Part shown: in pieces, positions 25,772-36,109 of the stretch
Position numbering within the stretch: position 1 is the first letter of the stretch
Layout: each line of letters opens with the position of its first letter
Assembly (NCBI RefSeq): GCF_022234545.1
Contig: NZ_JAIEUI010000002.1
Location: forward strand, 410,327 to 474,326
From: Paenibacillus piscarius
GTDB lineage: Bacteria > Bacillota > Bacilli > Paenibacillales > Paenibacillaceae
Direction of reading: 5' to 3'
Length of the DNA: 64,000 nt
Notes under the pieces: model-generated
What the model was told of the DNA's origin: nothing
The model's database searches: none
Seen by the model: only the letters and a program-made list of their open reading frames with translations
Made by a program: the position numbers and the translations under genes

Positions 25772-27481
25772 CTAGGCCCGGCTGATCAGCCACAGGTATG
25801 ATGCATAAGGACTTAGGGATATTTCTTGGGCAAAAGCAGGCTCTTCCCCGGTATTGCCGATCAGGAGCTTACCCTCGCCTAAGGCGCTTAGGTCCGCCCA
25901 GTGTTGATCCGGGAGCCGGAACGTGAGCTGCTTCGCGCTGAAGTTCGAGACCACCACCAGCGCCTCACCGCCGGTTGTCCGCGCATACGCGTACACCTCA
26001 GGATGTTCTTCGTCGAGCCTGCGGTACAGGCCTTCGCTGAAGATGCCATAGGTCTTGCGCAGCGCGATCAGCTTGCGGTAATGATGGAAGATCGAATCCG
26101 GCCGCTCCAGCGCCTGGCGCACATTGATCTCCTTGTACCGCTCATCCACCTTAATCCAAGGCGTGCCGGCGGTGAAGCCGGCGTTCGGGCTGTCGTCCCA
26201 CTGCATCGGTGTCCGGGCGTTATCCCGGGAACGTTCCTGCAGAACGGCCAGCGCCTCCTCAGGACTTGTTCCCTGCTCACAGAGAATCCGGTACATGTTC
26301 AGCGACTCAATATCGCGGAATTCCCGGATGCTGCTCCATCTCGGATTGGGCATCCCGATCTCTTCGCCCTGATAGACATAAGGCGTTCCCTGAAGCCCGT
26401 GCAGCGTGGTCGCCAGCAGCTTGGCACTCTCTTCGCGGTAAGTGCCATCGTCTGTGAACCGGGAAAGTGCGCGCGGCTGATCATGATTATTGAAGAAAAG
26501 CGCATTCCAGCCCCCACCTTGCTGCATCCCGGTCTGCCAATCGCTGAACAGCCGCTTCAGCGCCTCAAAATCATAAGGCATCAGCTCCCACTTGCGGCCG
26601 CCGGGATAATCCACCTTCAGATGATGGAAATTGAAGGTCATCGAGAATTCCCGCCGCTCCGGATTGGAATAGCGGATGCACTCCGCAAGTGTTGTCGAGG
26701 ACATCTCCCCGACCGTAACCATCTGATGCGGGCCGAACACTTCGTCATACATCGCCCGGATGAATTCATGAACCCGGGGACCGTCAGTGTAGAACTTCCG
26801 TCCGTCTCCCGGCGGCACACTTCCGTCATCGTCCGGGAACCGCTGGTCCTTCGAGATCAGGTTGATGACGTCCATGCGGAAGCCGTCCACGCCTTTGCCT
26901 ACCCAGAACAGCATCATCTCGTTCACCGCACGGCGGACCCGTTCATTCTCCCAGTTCAGATCCGCCTGGGTCTTGTCGAACAGGGTCAGATAATATTGGC
27001 CGGACGTCTCATCCAGCTGCCAGGCCGGTCCTCCGAACTTCGACTGCCAGTTGTTCGGCGGGCCTCCATCCGGGGCCGGGTCCCGCCAGATATAATAATC
27101 GCGGTAAGGATTCTCCTTACTGGAGATCGCCTGCCTGAACCATTCATGCTCCGTTGAAGTATGATTGACCACAATATCCGTCATCAGCTTCATGCCGCGC
27201 CGGTGCAGCTCCTGCACCAGCTCCTCGAAATCCTCCATCGTACCGAACTCCGGGTTGATCCGCTCATAATCGGCCACATCGTAACCGTTATCATGTCCGG
27301 GCGAGACATAGACCGGCTGCAGCCAGACAATGTCGATGCCCAGCTGCTGCAGATAATCCAGCTTCTCCGTCAGCCCTCTGATGTCACCCGTTCCGCTCCC
27401 TGTCGTATCATTGAAGCTCTTGGGGTACACCTGATACACCGTAGACCGGTGCCACCACTCCGCTTGCCGGGACTCGCTCAA
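25772..27481 (-). CDS. treC: Trehalose-6-phosphate hydrolase (GH13)
   Basis: About 569 residues from a TTG at 27481, chosen because GGAGGT lies 7 nt upstream; the frame extends to 27553 but without a good site, and homologues are about 550-560 residues. The protein begins near EWWHRSTVYQVYPKSFND. GH13 catalytic motifs are DGFRMDVINLI (Asp nucleophile), TVGEMSS (Glu acid/base) and NNHDQPRA (transition-state Asp). It splits trehalose-6-phosphate to glucose and glucose-6-phosphate in the cytoplasm. It is the first gene of the tre operon. Confidence 0.94.
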   Translation of the reverse strand: MSESRQAEWWHRSTVYQVYPKSFNDTTGSGTGDIRGLTEKLDYLQQLGIDIVWLQPVYVSPGHDNGYDVADYERINPEFGTMEDFEELVQELHRRGMKLMTDIVVNHTSTEHEWFRQAISSKENPYRDYYIWRDPAPDGGPPNNWQSKFGGPAWQLDETSGQYYLTLFDKTQADLNWENERVRRAVNEMMLFWVGKGVDGFRMDVINLISKDQRFPDDDGSVPPGDGRKFYTDGPRVHEFIRAMYDEVFGPHQMVTVGEMSSTTLAECIRYSNPERREFSMTFNFHHLKVDYPGGRKWELMPYDFEALKRLFSDWQTGMQQGGGWNALFFNNHDQPRALSRFTDDGTYREESAKLLATTLHGLQGTPYVYQGEEIGMPNPRWSSIREFRDIESLNMYRILCEQGTSPEEALAVLQERSRDNARTPMQWDDSPNAGFTAGTPWIKVDERYKEINVRQALERPDSIFHHYRKLIALRKTYGIFSEGLYRRLDEEHPEVYAYARTTGGEALVVVSNFSAKQLTFRLPDQHWADLSALGEGKLLIGNTGEEPAFAQEISLSPYASYLWLISRA

Positions 27482-27612
27482 TCCCATCACCTCCGCAGTT
27501 TTTGTACGTTCCTGCCGCATCGCCAGCACGGATGCTTGCAGCCACGCCAACAATATGAGAACTTACAGCCACACCGCCATTATGAGTAAAAGTTTTGTTG
27601 CTGTTCATTAAA

Positions 27613-27626
27613 CCTGTATATACAAG
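27613..27626. promoter_or_regulatory. TreR-type operator
   Basis: CCTGTATATACAAG contains the TTGTATATACAA-type core known for Bacillus TreR, with one imperfect half. It lies about 130 bp before the treC start and abuts TTGAAC, a possible -35 element. TreR is encoded in the operon itself. Confidence 0.7.
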
Positions 27627-27700
27627 TTCAAACAGGTGGACGAGCGGGGAATTTTAAAAGCGGATGCGGGCCAGGAAAATCGGACGTCCCAAACCAGCAC

Positions 27701-27740
27701 AAACAGCGCCCCATCCCCCGCTACCGGGGACAGAACGCTG
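27701..27740 (-). terminator. Probable terminator of the oxidoreductase gene
   Basis: CAGCG/CGCTG outer and TCCCC/GGGGGA inner stems in the minus direction, followed by a weak TTTGTG tract, about 55 bp after the stop codon. Confidence 0.5.
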
Positions 27741-27795
27741 CCAAAAGGTGCTGCTATCTCTTGTCTGTTACTCCAAATTGTCTATTAATCCAAAG

Positions 27796-28899
27796 TCACT
27801 CCAAATACCCCTTAACCAAGCCCAGTGGCAGCAGCTTCGGCTGCTCACAGGTGGTGGTCAGCTCCGCATAGCGCTTGGAGTCAGAGCTGGTGTGGAAGGC
27901 GTGCATCATCTCCAGCACATGGTTCGCCAGCTCGCCGTTCGCGCGCGGGGTCTCCCCGGTCTCGATACAGCGGGCCATATCGGCCACGCCAATACCCCGG
28001 CTATTCTCAGAATAGCTGTGGACCACCGGAATCTCGCGGAATTCCGCGCTGTGCGCCGGACGGAGCAGGATCGGACCGCCGAAGGTGTTCGGGTCCGGTA
28101 CGATCAGGGTGCCCAGCGAGCCGTAGATTTCAATCCGCGGCAGCGTGCTGTGCCAGACATCGAAGCTCGTAATCATCGTAGCTACTGCACCGCTGGCGAA
28201 CTGAATCGTTCCAGCGACATGAGTAGGCACCTCGACCTCCACCACTTTGCCGAACTTCTTCTCGCTCGTAATCGTCCGCGTAGGGAACGAAGTCTTAGTC
28301 ATACCGCATACGGTAGTCGCCGGACCCAGCAAGGATACGAGTGCTGTCAGATAATACGGGCCCATATCGAACATTGGGCCGCCGCCCGCCTGATAATAGA
28401 ACTCAGGGTCCGGGTGCCAGCTCTCATGCCCGTGGCAGAGCATGAAGGCGGTTGCCGCCACCGGCTCGCCGATGTAACCGTCCGCAATCAGCTTGGCGCA
28501 GGTCTGGAGACCCGCTCCCAGGAAGGTGTCTGGCGCGCAGCCGATGAACAGCCCTTTTTCCTTGGCCAGCTCCACCAGCTCGGTTCCATGCTCAAGCGTC
28601 AGCGACAGCGGCTTCTCCACATAGACATGCTTGCCGGCCAGCAGCGCCTGCTTGCACACATCGAAATGGTAATTCGGCGTGGTCAGGTTGACCACAATCT
28701 CAATCTCTTCGGAAGCCAGCAGCTCGGCTGTCGTCCAGACATTCGGCACCCCGTATTGCTCGGCGGCCTGCTGAGCCCGCTCCAGATTAAGGTCGGAACA
28801 GGCATAGACCTCCGTATTCACGAACGTTCCGGTCAAATTCTCGAAATATATGCCGCTGATATTTCCGCAGCCGACAATCCCTACTTTTACTTTACGCAC
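27796..28899 (-). CDS. Gfo/Idh/MocA-family NAD(P)-dependent oxidoreductase
   Basis: About 367 residues from a GTG at 28899 preceded by AAGGTGGGA; another GTG 12 bp earlier is possible. The Rossmann motif VGIVGCGNISGIYFENL starts the protein. EKPLSLTLEHG holds the family Lys of the EKP motif, and a C-terminal alpha/beta domain follows with HPDPEFYYQAGGGPMFDMGPYY. Such enzymes act on sugars, sugar acids or inositols. It follows the ThuA-like gene by 27 bp, a pairing often seen in sugar-catabolic clusters. The substrate is unknown. Confidence 0.92.
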   Translation of the reverse strand: MRKVKVGIVGCGNISGIYFENLTGTFVNTEVYACSDLNLERAQQAAEQYGVPNVWTTAELLASEEIEIVVNLTTPNYHFDVCKQALLAGKHVYVEKPLSLTLEHGTELVELAKEKGLFIGCAPDTFLGAGLQTCAKLIADGYIGEPVAATAFMLCHGHESWHPDPEFYYQAGGGPMFDMGPYYLTALVSLLGPATTVCGMTKTSFPTRTITSEKKFGKVVEVEVPTHVAGTIQFASGAVATMITSFDVWHSTLPRIEIYGSLGTLIVPDPNTFGGPILLRPAHSAEFREIPVVHSYSENSRGIGVADMARCIETGETPRANGELANHVLEMMHAFHTSSDSKRYAELTTTCEQPKLLPLGLVKGYLE

Positions 28900-28926
28900 G
28901 CTGTTTCCCACCTTGTCCCGGATTGT

Positions 28927-29586
28927 TTATTTTGCGGCCCATATGAAACCTCTGCGCATCAGTTCCTTGGCTTCCGGGATATCGAATACATCCGCGTGAT
29001 GCCCCAGCGAGTTATAGAATACCTTGCCCTGTCCCCATCTCTTCGTGTAGACGACCGGCATCGTGATCACTCCATTAGCGGAATGCTCCCCTTCGCTCAT
29101 CACAAAAGTTGTGGTCGCCAGCACATCCACAGCCGGGTCCACATGCAGATAATACTGCTCGGACTTCACCTTGAAGTCATGCATTCCTTCGACAATCGGG
29201 CTGGAGCCGGATTTCACGATGTTCACTTCGTAATCCACTCCGTCGTTGAACGGGTGGGCCACCCACTGCGATCCGGTCAAAAATTGCCATTCTGTATTAT
29301 TACGGAAGGAGTCGCACATTCCGCCGTGGCAGCCGGCAATCCCTACGCCCGATGCGACAGCCGCCAGCACTGCTGACACCTGCTCCCCTTTGATCTCGCC
29401 CATGGTCCATACCGGTACAATCAGATCCAGCGCCTTCAGCGCTTCTGCATCGTTGAAGCTGTCCAGCGTATCGGATACCTCCACCTCGAAGCCTTCTTCC
29501 ATCAGGACACCGGCAAAAATCGCCGCCACCTCATTCGGTTCATGTCCGTCCCATCCGCCTTTTACAATCAGTGCCTTCTTAGTCAT
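28927..29586 (-). CDS. ThuA-like protein (trehalose-utilization family)
   Basis: About 219 residues from the ATG at 29586, which has AGGAGAACGTGTT upstream; longer in-frame starts lack a site. The fold is glutamine-amidotransferase-like: KKALIVKGGWDGHEP, DLIVPVWTMGEI, GIAGCHGGMCDSF, YYLHVDPAVDV and GQGKVFYNSLGHH. Despite the name, the function of ThuA proteins is linked to oxidised-sugar metabolism with Gfo/Idh/MocA enzymes, like the one directly downstream. It is divergent from an AraC regulator, with a shared 43-bp site between them. Confidence 0.9.
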   Translation of the reverse strand: MTKKALIVKGGWDGHEPNEVAAIFAGVLMEEGFEVEVSDTLDSFNDAEALKALDLIVPVWTMGEIKGEQVSAVLAAVASGVGIAGCHGGMCDSFRNNTEWQFLTGSQWVAHPFNDGVDYEVNIVKSGSSPIVEGMHDFKVKSEQYYLHVDPAVDVLATTTFVMSEGEHSANGVITMPVVYTKRWGQGKVFYNSLGHHADVFDIPEAKELMRRGFIWAAK

Positions 29587-29653
29587 AACACGTTCTCCTT
29601 TGTTGTGCAGAAATCTTCTTGTCAACATTGTAATCCATAGCGGGCAGTCCATC

Positions 29654-29696
29654 TCGCCATTTTGCTTGTAGGAGTGGTCATTTTTTGCTAAATTTA
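29654..29696. promoter_or_regulatory. 43-bp shared regulatory site, copy 2 (ThuA/AraC intergenic)
   Basis: Begins CTCGCCATTTTGCT and ends CATTTTTTGCTAAATTT. It matches 15099-15141 with identical length and internal spacing, and has the same orientation toward a minus-strand gene. The AraC regulator gene starts 78 bp away, making that regulator the natural candidate to bind it. Confidence 0.6.
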
Positions 29697-29774
29697 AGAT
29701 TGCATCATCCTAAAAGCAGGTAATCATTGAAACCGCTTCCTGATAATCAGGGAATGGTGAGAACAGGAGCAGGT

Positions 29775-30608
29775 ATGAGAGCTTTTCATGAGAACAGAAC
29801 CTACGGGTCCGCGTTCCCCTTCACCGCCTTCGTCAGCCACAATATCGATTTCCTGGCCCACTGGCATAACGATCTGGAGATCGTCTATGTGCTGGAGGGT
29901 TCGATCCGCATGGGGATCAATTCGGAGACGAAGGTGCTCAGCGCCGGGGACATGGCCGTGTGCAGCAGCGGCGATATCCATTATTATGACAGCAAGAATA
30001 GCGAGTCCAAGCTGCTGATGATTATTTTCAACCCTTCGCTGATCGGGTATCCGGCCGGGTGGCCGCTGAATATGCGGCTGGAGTCCCCTTTTTTGGAGAA
30101 CACCCCGTCCAGTCCTGAAGAAGAGCTTGTCCTTGGCCGGCTGCACACGATCATGCAGGAACTGCTGGAGGAGCGGACCCGCAAGCTTCCGTATCACGAG
30201 CAGTTAATGACCGGGCTGCTGCATGAGCTGTGTGCCCTCATTCTGAGGCATATGCCGCTGGATATCATCGATCCCCACAAGGATAAGCGGCGGATTACGA
30301 ATATGAAGATCATGCAGGAGGTGCTGGAATATCTCGACGTCCATTATATGCAGCCCATCACCCTGGCCGACGCCGCAAGGCACGCCAACATGAGCATATT
30401 CTATTTCTCCCGCTTCTTCAAAAGCATCTCAGGCATGAGCTACGTCGCCTACCTGAACAGCATCCGCGTCAACCAGGCGGAACGTCTGCTGCTCGCCACC
30501 GACAAAAGCATTCTGGACATCGCCCTGGAATGCGGCTTCACCAACATCCGCACCTTCAACCGTGTATTTAAGCAGGTCAAGCTGCGGACACCGAGCGAGC
30601 TGCGATAG
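29775..30608 (+). CDS. AraC-family transcriptional regulator with cupin sensor domain
   Basis: About 277 residues from the ATG at 29775 (AGGAG 5 nt upstream); the frame is open further up but from a TTG without a good site. The N-terminal cupin region has HWHNDLEIVYVLEGSI and AGDMAVCSSGDIHYY. The C-terminal double helix-turn-helix has ITLADAARHANMSIFYFSRFFK and ILDIALECGFTNIRTFNRVFK. Cupin AraC proteins usually sense a sugar. It is divergent from the ThuA-oxidoreductase pair, which it probably controls, and perhaps also the GH43 pair through the shared 43-bp site. Confidence 0.93.
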   Translation: MRAFHENRTYGSAFPFTAFVSHNIDFLAHWHNDLEIVYVLEGSIRMGINSETKVLSAGDMAVCSSGDIHYYDSKNSESKLLMIIFNPSLIGYPAGWPLNMRLESPFLENTPSSPEEELVLGRLHTIMQELLEERTRKLPYHEQLMTGLLHELCALILRHMPLDIIDPHKDKRRITNMKIMQEVLEYLDVHYMQPITLADAARHANMSIFYFSRFFKSISGMSYVAYLNSIRVNQAERLLLATDKSILDIALECGFTNIRTFNRVFKQVKLRTPSELR

Positions 30609-30845
30609 TATTCCGCTGCCTCTACTCTAGAGGTTGGCTGATCGTTCATTGATCGCTTTCCTTTATAAAGTAAGTTTTTGATTATGTTATTCATATGTCA
30701 GTTTATAGCTTATAGCCACTCCTGCTCCTAAATCTGCACCGAATCGTGAAGCCTGAATAGGCTTATAGTAATCATTGATTATGCCGCTGACTCAGCAGGT
30801 GTCCTGAAACAAAATCCAAATATACAGACTGGAAGTGATAAAGGA

Positions 30846-31934
<1,089 letters not shown>

Positions 31935-31984
31935 ACCTGAGTATCACGCAACAATGCAGTTGAATTTCACTTAATCATAATTAT

Positions 31985-32033
31985 AGGCTCGTATTGGAAG
32001 GGAAGTCAGTGAACCCTGCCAATAGGAGCTTTT
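31985..32033 (+). terminator. Terminator after the collagen-like gene
   Basis: AGGCTCGTATTGG pairs with CCAATAGGAGCTT around a long loop, followed by TTTT, about 50 bp after the stop codon. Confidence 0.7.
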
Positions 32034-32130
32034 AATGCGTTATACGACGAGATAATTACCTCTTGCCCTTTCACCGGAAACTGACTACAATGCACTTATT
32101 GCCTGAATTATGACCCAGGAGGATATTATT

Positions 32131-33393
32131 GTGAACGATCAACCCGGCAATTCCGCCAGCACACCCGGCAAGAAACGGGGCACCGTCTATATTATGCAGC
32201 TTGTGACTATTTTCCTGGGCTTTGTGGTATTTGGCATCTCAGAAAATATTAAAGGGCCCGCCATCCCGCGCATTCAGCTCGCCTTCCAGTTAGATGAAGG
32301 ACAGCTCGGCACCCTGCTCTCGCTGAACGCTCTGGGCTATCTGATCGCCTGCTCCTTCACCGCGATTCTGGTCCGCAAATGGGGCATTAAGGCCGTCACT
32401 ATTATTTCATTTGCTTCCATGGTGCTCTCCGGGGTGCTGATCTTCCTGTCGCATACCTATCCGCTGTTCGCCTCCTCCTACTTCCTGATGTATATCGGCA
32501 ACGGGATGCTGGAGATCGGGCTGGCGATTCTGGGAGCACGTATTTTCGTCAAAAACACCGGGCTAATGATGAACCTATCCCACTTCTTCTATGGATTAAG
32601 CTCGACCGTAGCGCCGCTGCTGGCGACCGGGGTGATGTCACTGAGCGTCTACGGGCATGTGCTCGACTGGCGGGGCATGTATCTGGTCATGCTGTCGCTC
32701 TGCCTGCTGCCGATTATAACCGCGCTGCGCAGCACCTATCCCGGAGATGATCTGCCGCACGAAGACCGCACCTCCTTCCGCACGCTGATGCGTGATCCGG
32801 CGCTGTGGATGATGGTGATGATCCTCACCTTCGGCGTGGTCTCGGAGCTGGCGGTCGGCGGCTGGCTGGTGAACTTTTTGGAAAAAGCTTACGCCTGGGA
32901 CACCGTCCGGGCCTCCGGCTTATTGTCGGCGTTCTTCCTGCTGTTCTCCCTCGGACGGCTGCTGCTCGGTGCGCTGACGGACCGGATCGGGTTCGTGCTG
33001 TCGCTGATCATTTTCTCGGGCTTCTCCGCAGTCTGCACCTTCGCCGCCTTGGCGGGCGGGGAGCGCCTCGCCGTCCTGTTCGCCGTATCCGGCGCAGGAA
33101 TTGCAATCATCTACCCTACCGTGATGGCCTTCATCGCCCGCCGTTACCCGAAGGGAAGCGACACCGCGATCACCTTCGTGGTGACCATCATGGGCCTCGG
33201 GAGCGTCATCGGCAACTACATGATCGGCTGGGTCATCGAGGCCGTCAAAGCCATGTATGGCCGCACCACCGCCCTCGGACTGCTGCGCGGCCTTCAGGCC
33301 GGGTACGGCTTCATCGGCTTATGCGCAGCCGTCTGCTCCGTAGCGGGCGTTGTACTGTTTGTGTATTTAAAGCGGCGGCAGGAGCTGATCTGA
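32131..33393 (+). CDS. Major facilitator superfamily transporter
   Basis: About 420 residues from a GTG at 32131 with AGGAGG 8 nt upstream; the ATG at 32110 has no site. About twelve membrane spans, an MFS loop motif between spans 2 and 3 (ILVRKWGIKAV), and GRLLLGALTDRIG in the second half. The overall pattern is closest to FucP/fucose-permease-like and related sugar or drug transporters. No neighbouring enzyme defines the substrate. It ends at a terminator shared with the SGNH gene. Confidence 0.88.
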   Translation: MNDQPGNSASTPGKKRGTVYIMQLVTIFLGFVVFGISENIKGPAIPRIQLAFQLDEGQLGTLLSLNALGYLIACSFTAILVRKWGIKAVTIISFASMVLSGVLIFLSHTYPLFASSYFLMYIGNGMLEIGLAILGARIFVKNTGLMMNLSHFFYGLSSTVAPLLATGVMSLSVYGHVLDWRGMYLVMLSLCLLPIITALRSTYPGDDLPHEDRTSFRTLMRDPALWMMVMILTFGVVSELAVGGWLVNFLEKAYAWDTVRASGLLSAFFLLFSLGRLLLGALTDRIGFVLSLIIFSGFSAVCTFAALAGGERLAVLFAVSGAGIAIIYPTVMAFIARRYPKGSDTAITFVVTIMGLGSVIGNYMIGWVIEAVKAMYGRTTALGLLRGLQAGYGFIGLCAAVCSVAGVVLFVYLKRRQELI

Positions 33394-33407
33394 GCTCTGA
33401 TGGAATC

Positions 33408-33448
33408 AGGCAAGGCAGAAGGCCCTGCCGCTCTGCTCTTGCCTTTTT
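33408..33448. terminator. Terminator between the MFS and SGNH genes
   Basis: AGGCAAG-GCAGA pairs with TCTGC-TCTTGCCT and is followed by TTTTT in the plus direction; the T-run overlaps the stop codon of the convergent SGNH gene. Confidence 0.85.
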
Positions 33449-34145
33449 ACAAATACGCCTTAAGATTATCGAGCACCACGGAGTACCCGTTCCCGTACAT
33501 ATGAACCCCGTCCATCGTGTACTCCTCCTTCAGATTCCCTTCGGCATCCGTCAGCCCGTCATTCACATTAATGAACGCATAGCCGTGCTTCAACGCTAAT
33601 TGCTCCACAGCCCGGTTCGCCTCCAGCAGAGACACATTCGTTCTGGTCCGGAAGTAACTGTCCTTCGCCGCCTGATCCATGCCGGGAAAATCGGCCTTGG
33701 CGTTTACCGGATAATAGGCCATGACATACACCTTGCACTCCGGCAGTCTATTCCCGATCTCCGTCAGAATTTCATTATAGTTCGCCAGCAGCTTCTCCAG
33801 CTCGTATTCCCCGTCCGCAGAGCTGATGTCGTTGGTACCGATATTGATGAACAGCTTCGCCGGCTCCAGCTCGAAGATACATTCCTCCATTGCGCCCAAC
33901 AACTCCCGGGTCACATACCCGGCAATGCCGCGATTGTAGATGATCGTCTGCCTCTCCAGCGTCTGCTGCAATTCATTAATCGGAAAAAATTCCATCAGCG
34001 AGGACCCCGCCATTACCGTCTGCCCTTTGCGGACATAGGCATTCAGCACCTTGTACTTGCGGACCTTGTCTTCCTTCTCCCGCTGCATCTGTTCATCCAT
34101 GATCTCGTTGATAAGCTCTTCCTGAGTCAATCTGATCGCCTCCAT
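33447..34145 (-). CDS. SGNH/GDSL-family hydrolase
   Basis: 232 residues, no signal peptide. Family blocks are GSSLMEFFP (block I Ser, with GSSL in place of GDSL), FINIGTNDISS (block III Asn) and YTMDGVHMYGNGY (block V Asp/His). The Asn near NRGIAGYVTRELL fits block II. These enzymes are esterases or deacylases with broad substrate range, often acting on acetylated sugars. It is convergent with the MFS gene and stands alone on its strand. Confidence 0.9.
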   Translation of the reverse strand: MEAIRLTQEELINEIMDEQMQREKEDKVRKYKVLNAYVRKGQTVMAGSSLMEFFPINELQQTLERQTIIYNRGIAGYVTRELLGAMEECIFELEPAKLFINIGTNDISSADGEYELEKLLANYNEILTEIGNRLPECKVYVMAYYPVNAKADFPGMDQAAKDSYFRTRTNVSLLEANRAVEQLALKHGYAFINVNDGLTDAEGNLKEEYTMDGVHMYGNGYSVVLDNLKAYL

Positions 34146-34384
34146 TTCTGCTATTCTGTTATTCTACCATTGTTCCCCTCCACCGGCAGTTATCCTTATT
34201 GGACCTGCTGCCCACCCGCGCCTAATTGTGTCGAAAATATGGTAATTGATTTCATAACAAGGAAATTGTTCTATGCACACGTGTTCCGAATATCCTATAT
34301 ATCGGGTGCAGGCAGAGGTGCACATCTGCTCTGTTCCCGGCAGGTCCGGCGAACCGGACCCATTACTATATGTTGAAGGGCGGA

Positions 34385-35068
34385 ATGTTTTTGAAAAAGG
34401 TAATGAGCTTGCTCCTGTCGGCTGTCCTGCTGTCCTCGTTCTATGTTGCTGCACCTCCCAAGGCCTCTGCTGCCTCGCCGATTGTGGTTAGTACGACGAT
34501 TGTCGTTCCGGCAGGGCAGACGTATAACGGTAATGGCCAGACGTTCGTCGCCAACCCGAATACGCTTGGAGACGGCAGCCAGGCCGAGAATCAGAAGCCG
34601 ATCTTCCGGCTGGAGAAGAATGCTACGCTCAAAAATGTAATCATCGGCGCTCCCGGCGCAGACGGGGTGCACTGTTACGGCAACGCTACCATCTCCAATG
34701 TGACCTGGCTGGATGTCGGCGAGGATGCCCTGACGCTGAAGGCGTCCGGCACCGTCAATATTACCGGCGGAGGTGCGTACAAAGCCTACGATAAAGTGTT
34801 CCAGATCAACGCTGCGGGCACGATCAATATCAAGAATTTCAGGGCGGATGACATCGGCAAGCTGGCCCGCCAGAACGGTGGTACCTCCTTCACCGTCAAC
34901 TTCACGCTGGACAGCTCCGACATCTCGAATGTGAAGGACTCCATCTTCCGTACAGACAGCAGCAGCAGCGCCGCCAAAATTACCAACACACGCTACCGCA
35001 ATGTCCCTACCCTATTCAAAGGCTTTGCCTCGGGCAAGACCAGTCAATCGGGTAATACGCAATACTAG
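34385..35068 (+). CDS. Secreted pectate lyase, PL3 family
   Basis: About 227 residues. The signal peptide has a hydrophobic core [16 protein letters not shown] and cleavage after SASA. The mature part is a short right-handed beta-helix: [65 protein letters not shown]. These are typical PL3 landmarks (calcium-dependent cleavage of polygalacturonate). The start is uncertain between ATG 34370 and ATG 34385; GAAGGG lies just before the second. It stands alone between the SGNH gene and the amino-acid importer. Confidence 0.92.
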   Translation: MFLKKVMSLLLSAVLLSSFYVAAPPKASAASPIVVSTTIVVPAGQTYNGNGQTFVANPNTLGDGSQAENQKPIFRLEKNATLKNVIIGAPGADGVHCYGNATISNVTWLDVGEDALTLKASGTVNITGGGAYKAYDKVFQINAAGTINIKNFRADDIGKLARQNGGTSFTVNFTLDSSDISNVKDSIFRTDSSSSAAKITNTRYRNVPTLFKGFASGKTSQSGNTQY

Positions 35069-35113
35069 TGGAACACAGACGTAAGCTGATACACTAACCC
35101 AGCCGTTTCAGGT

Positions 35114-35153
35114 AACCGCCTTCATCTCTGCTCCTGTAGGGATGGGGGCGGTT
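35114..35153 (+). terminator. Probable terminator of the pectate lyase gene
   Basis: AACCGCC-TT-CATC pairs with GATG-GG-GGCGGTT, with a short TTTG tail. Confidence 0.55.
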
Positions 35154-35316
35154 TGCGTATGGCGTGAGCGGGCGAATTGGATTTATTTTGGACACATCTG
35201 TCTCTATGAACTCTATCGACATAAGCTCACATGGTATGCTATTATGATAGCCTGATAACGTATTAACGAACTAAAGCAACGGATGCGGCACGCAATCTAC
35301 TAGGAGGATTAGAGAG

Positions 35317-36090
35317 ATGAAGAAGCAAGGATTAGGGTTACTACTATTAATAGTGCTGGCTGTCGCCATGCTGTCCGGCTGCTCCAGTTCCGGGAACAAG
35401 GACGGCAAGCTGGTGATCGGAATCGACGACAAGTTCGCGCCGATGGGCTTCCGGGATGATAAGAACGAGATTGTCGGCTTCGATATTGACTATGCCAGAG
35501 CGGCTGCTGAGAAAATGGGCAAGGAAGTCACCTTCCAGCCGATCGACTGGTCAGCCAAAGAATCCGAGCTGAACAGCGGGCGGATTGATATGATCTGGAA
35601 CGGATACACGATTACGGATGAGCGCAAAGAGAAGGTGTTATTCACCAAGCCGTATCTGGAGAACAGCCAGGTGGTTGTCGTGCTGGCAGGCTCTTCGCTG
35701 ACCAAGCTTCAGGATCTGGCCGGCAAAGAGGTCGGACTGCAGAGCCTCTCCTCCGCTGCCGATGCCCTGGAAGCGAATCCGGTGAAGGCTTCGCTGAAGG
35801 GCGTGTCCGAATACACCGATAATGTGCTGGCGCTGACCGACCTGAAGTCCGGCCGTGTGGACGGAGTGGTCATCGATGAGGTAGTCGCCAGATACTACAT
35901 AGCCAAGGAGCCGGATACCTACAAGCTGATGGAAGAATCGCTGGCCCCTGAGCAGTATGGTATCGGGATCAAGAAGGGCAATGAAGCCCTGCTGAATGAG
36001 CTGCAAAAAGCGCTGGACGAGCTGAACAGCGACGGCACCGCCGCCGACATCTCCACCAAATGGTTCGGAGAGAACAAAGTATTGAACTAG
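35317..36090 (+). CDS. Polar amino acid ABC transporter, substrate-binding lipoprotein
   Basis: 257 residues. Lipobox MLSGC with Cys22, then a family 3 (type II) binding protein: IGIDDKFAPMGFRDDKNEIVGFDIDYARA, WNGYTITDERKEKVLFTKPY and GRVDGVVIDEVVARYYI. It precedes the permease and ATPase genes of the same importer. The first lobe motifs fit cystine, glutamine or lysine-type uptake, but the ligand cannot be fixed. AGGAGGATTAGAGAG precedes the ATG. A structured repeat separates it from the permease gene. Confidence 0.93.
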   Translation: MKKQGLGLLLLIVLAVAMLSGCSSSGNKDGKLVIGIDDKFAPMGFRDDKNEIVGFDIDYARAAAEKMGKEVTFQPIDWSAKESELNSGRIDMIWNGYTITDERKEKVLFTKPYLENSQVVVVLAGSSLTKLQDLAGKEVGLQSLSSAADALEANPVKASLKGVSEYTDNVLALTDLKSGRVDGVVIDEVVARYYIAKEPDTYKLMEESLAPEQYGIGIKKGNEALLNELQKALDELNSDGTAADISTKWFGENKVLN

Positions 36091-36109
36091 CTGATTGAAA
36101 TTAAACTGA

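Larger units (their letters stand above)
27482..27795. other. Upstream region of the tre operon, no gene
   Basis: Holds the TreR-type operator and leader on the treC side and a terminator-like hairpin of the oxidoreductase gene on the other side. No coding frame with a ribosome binding site was seen. Confidence 0.7.

Noticed and set aside
25901..27157. 418-codon plus-strand frame
   Set aside because: Antisense to treC, whose catalytic motifs are clear; shadow frame of a G+C-rich gene.
27664..29376. 570-codon plus-strand frame
   Set aside because: Lies antisense to the oxidoreductase and ThuA-like genes, has unnatural Arg/His/Gln-rich composition, and no ribosome binding site; a shadow frame.
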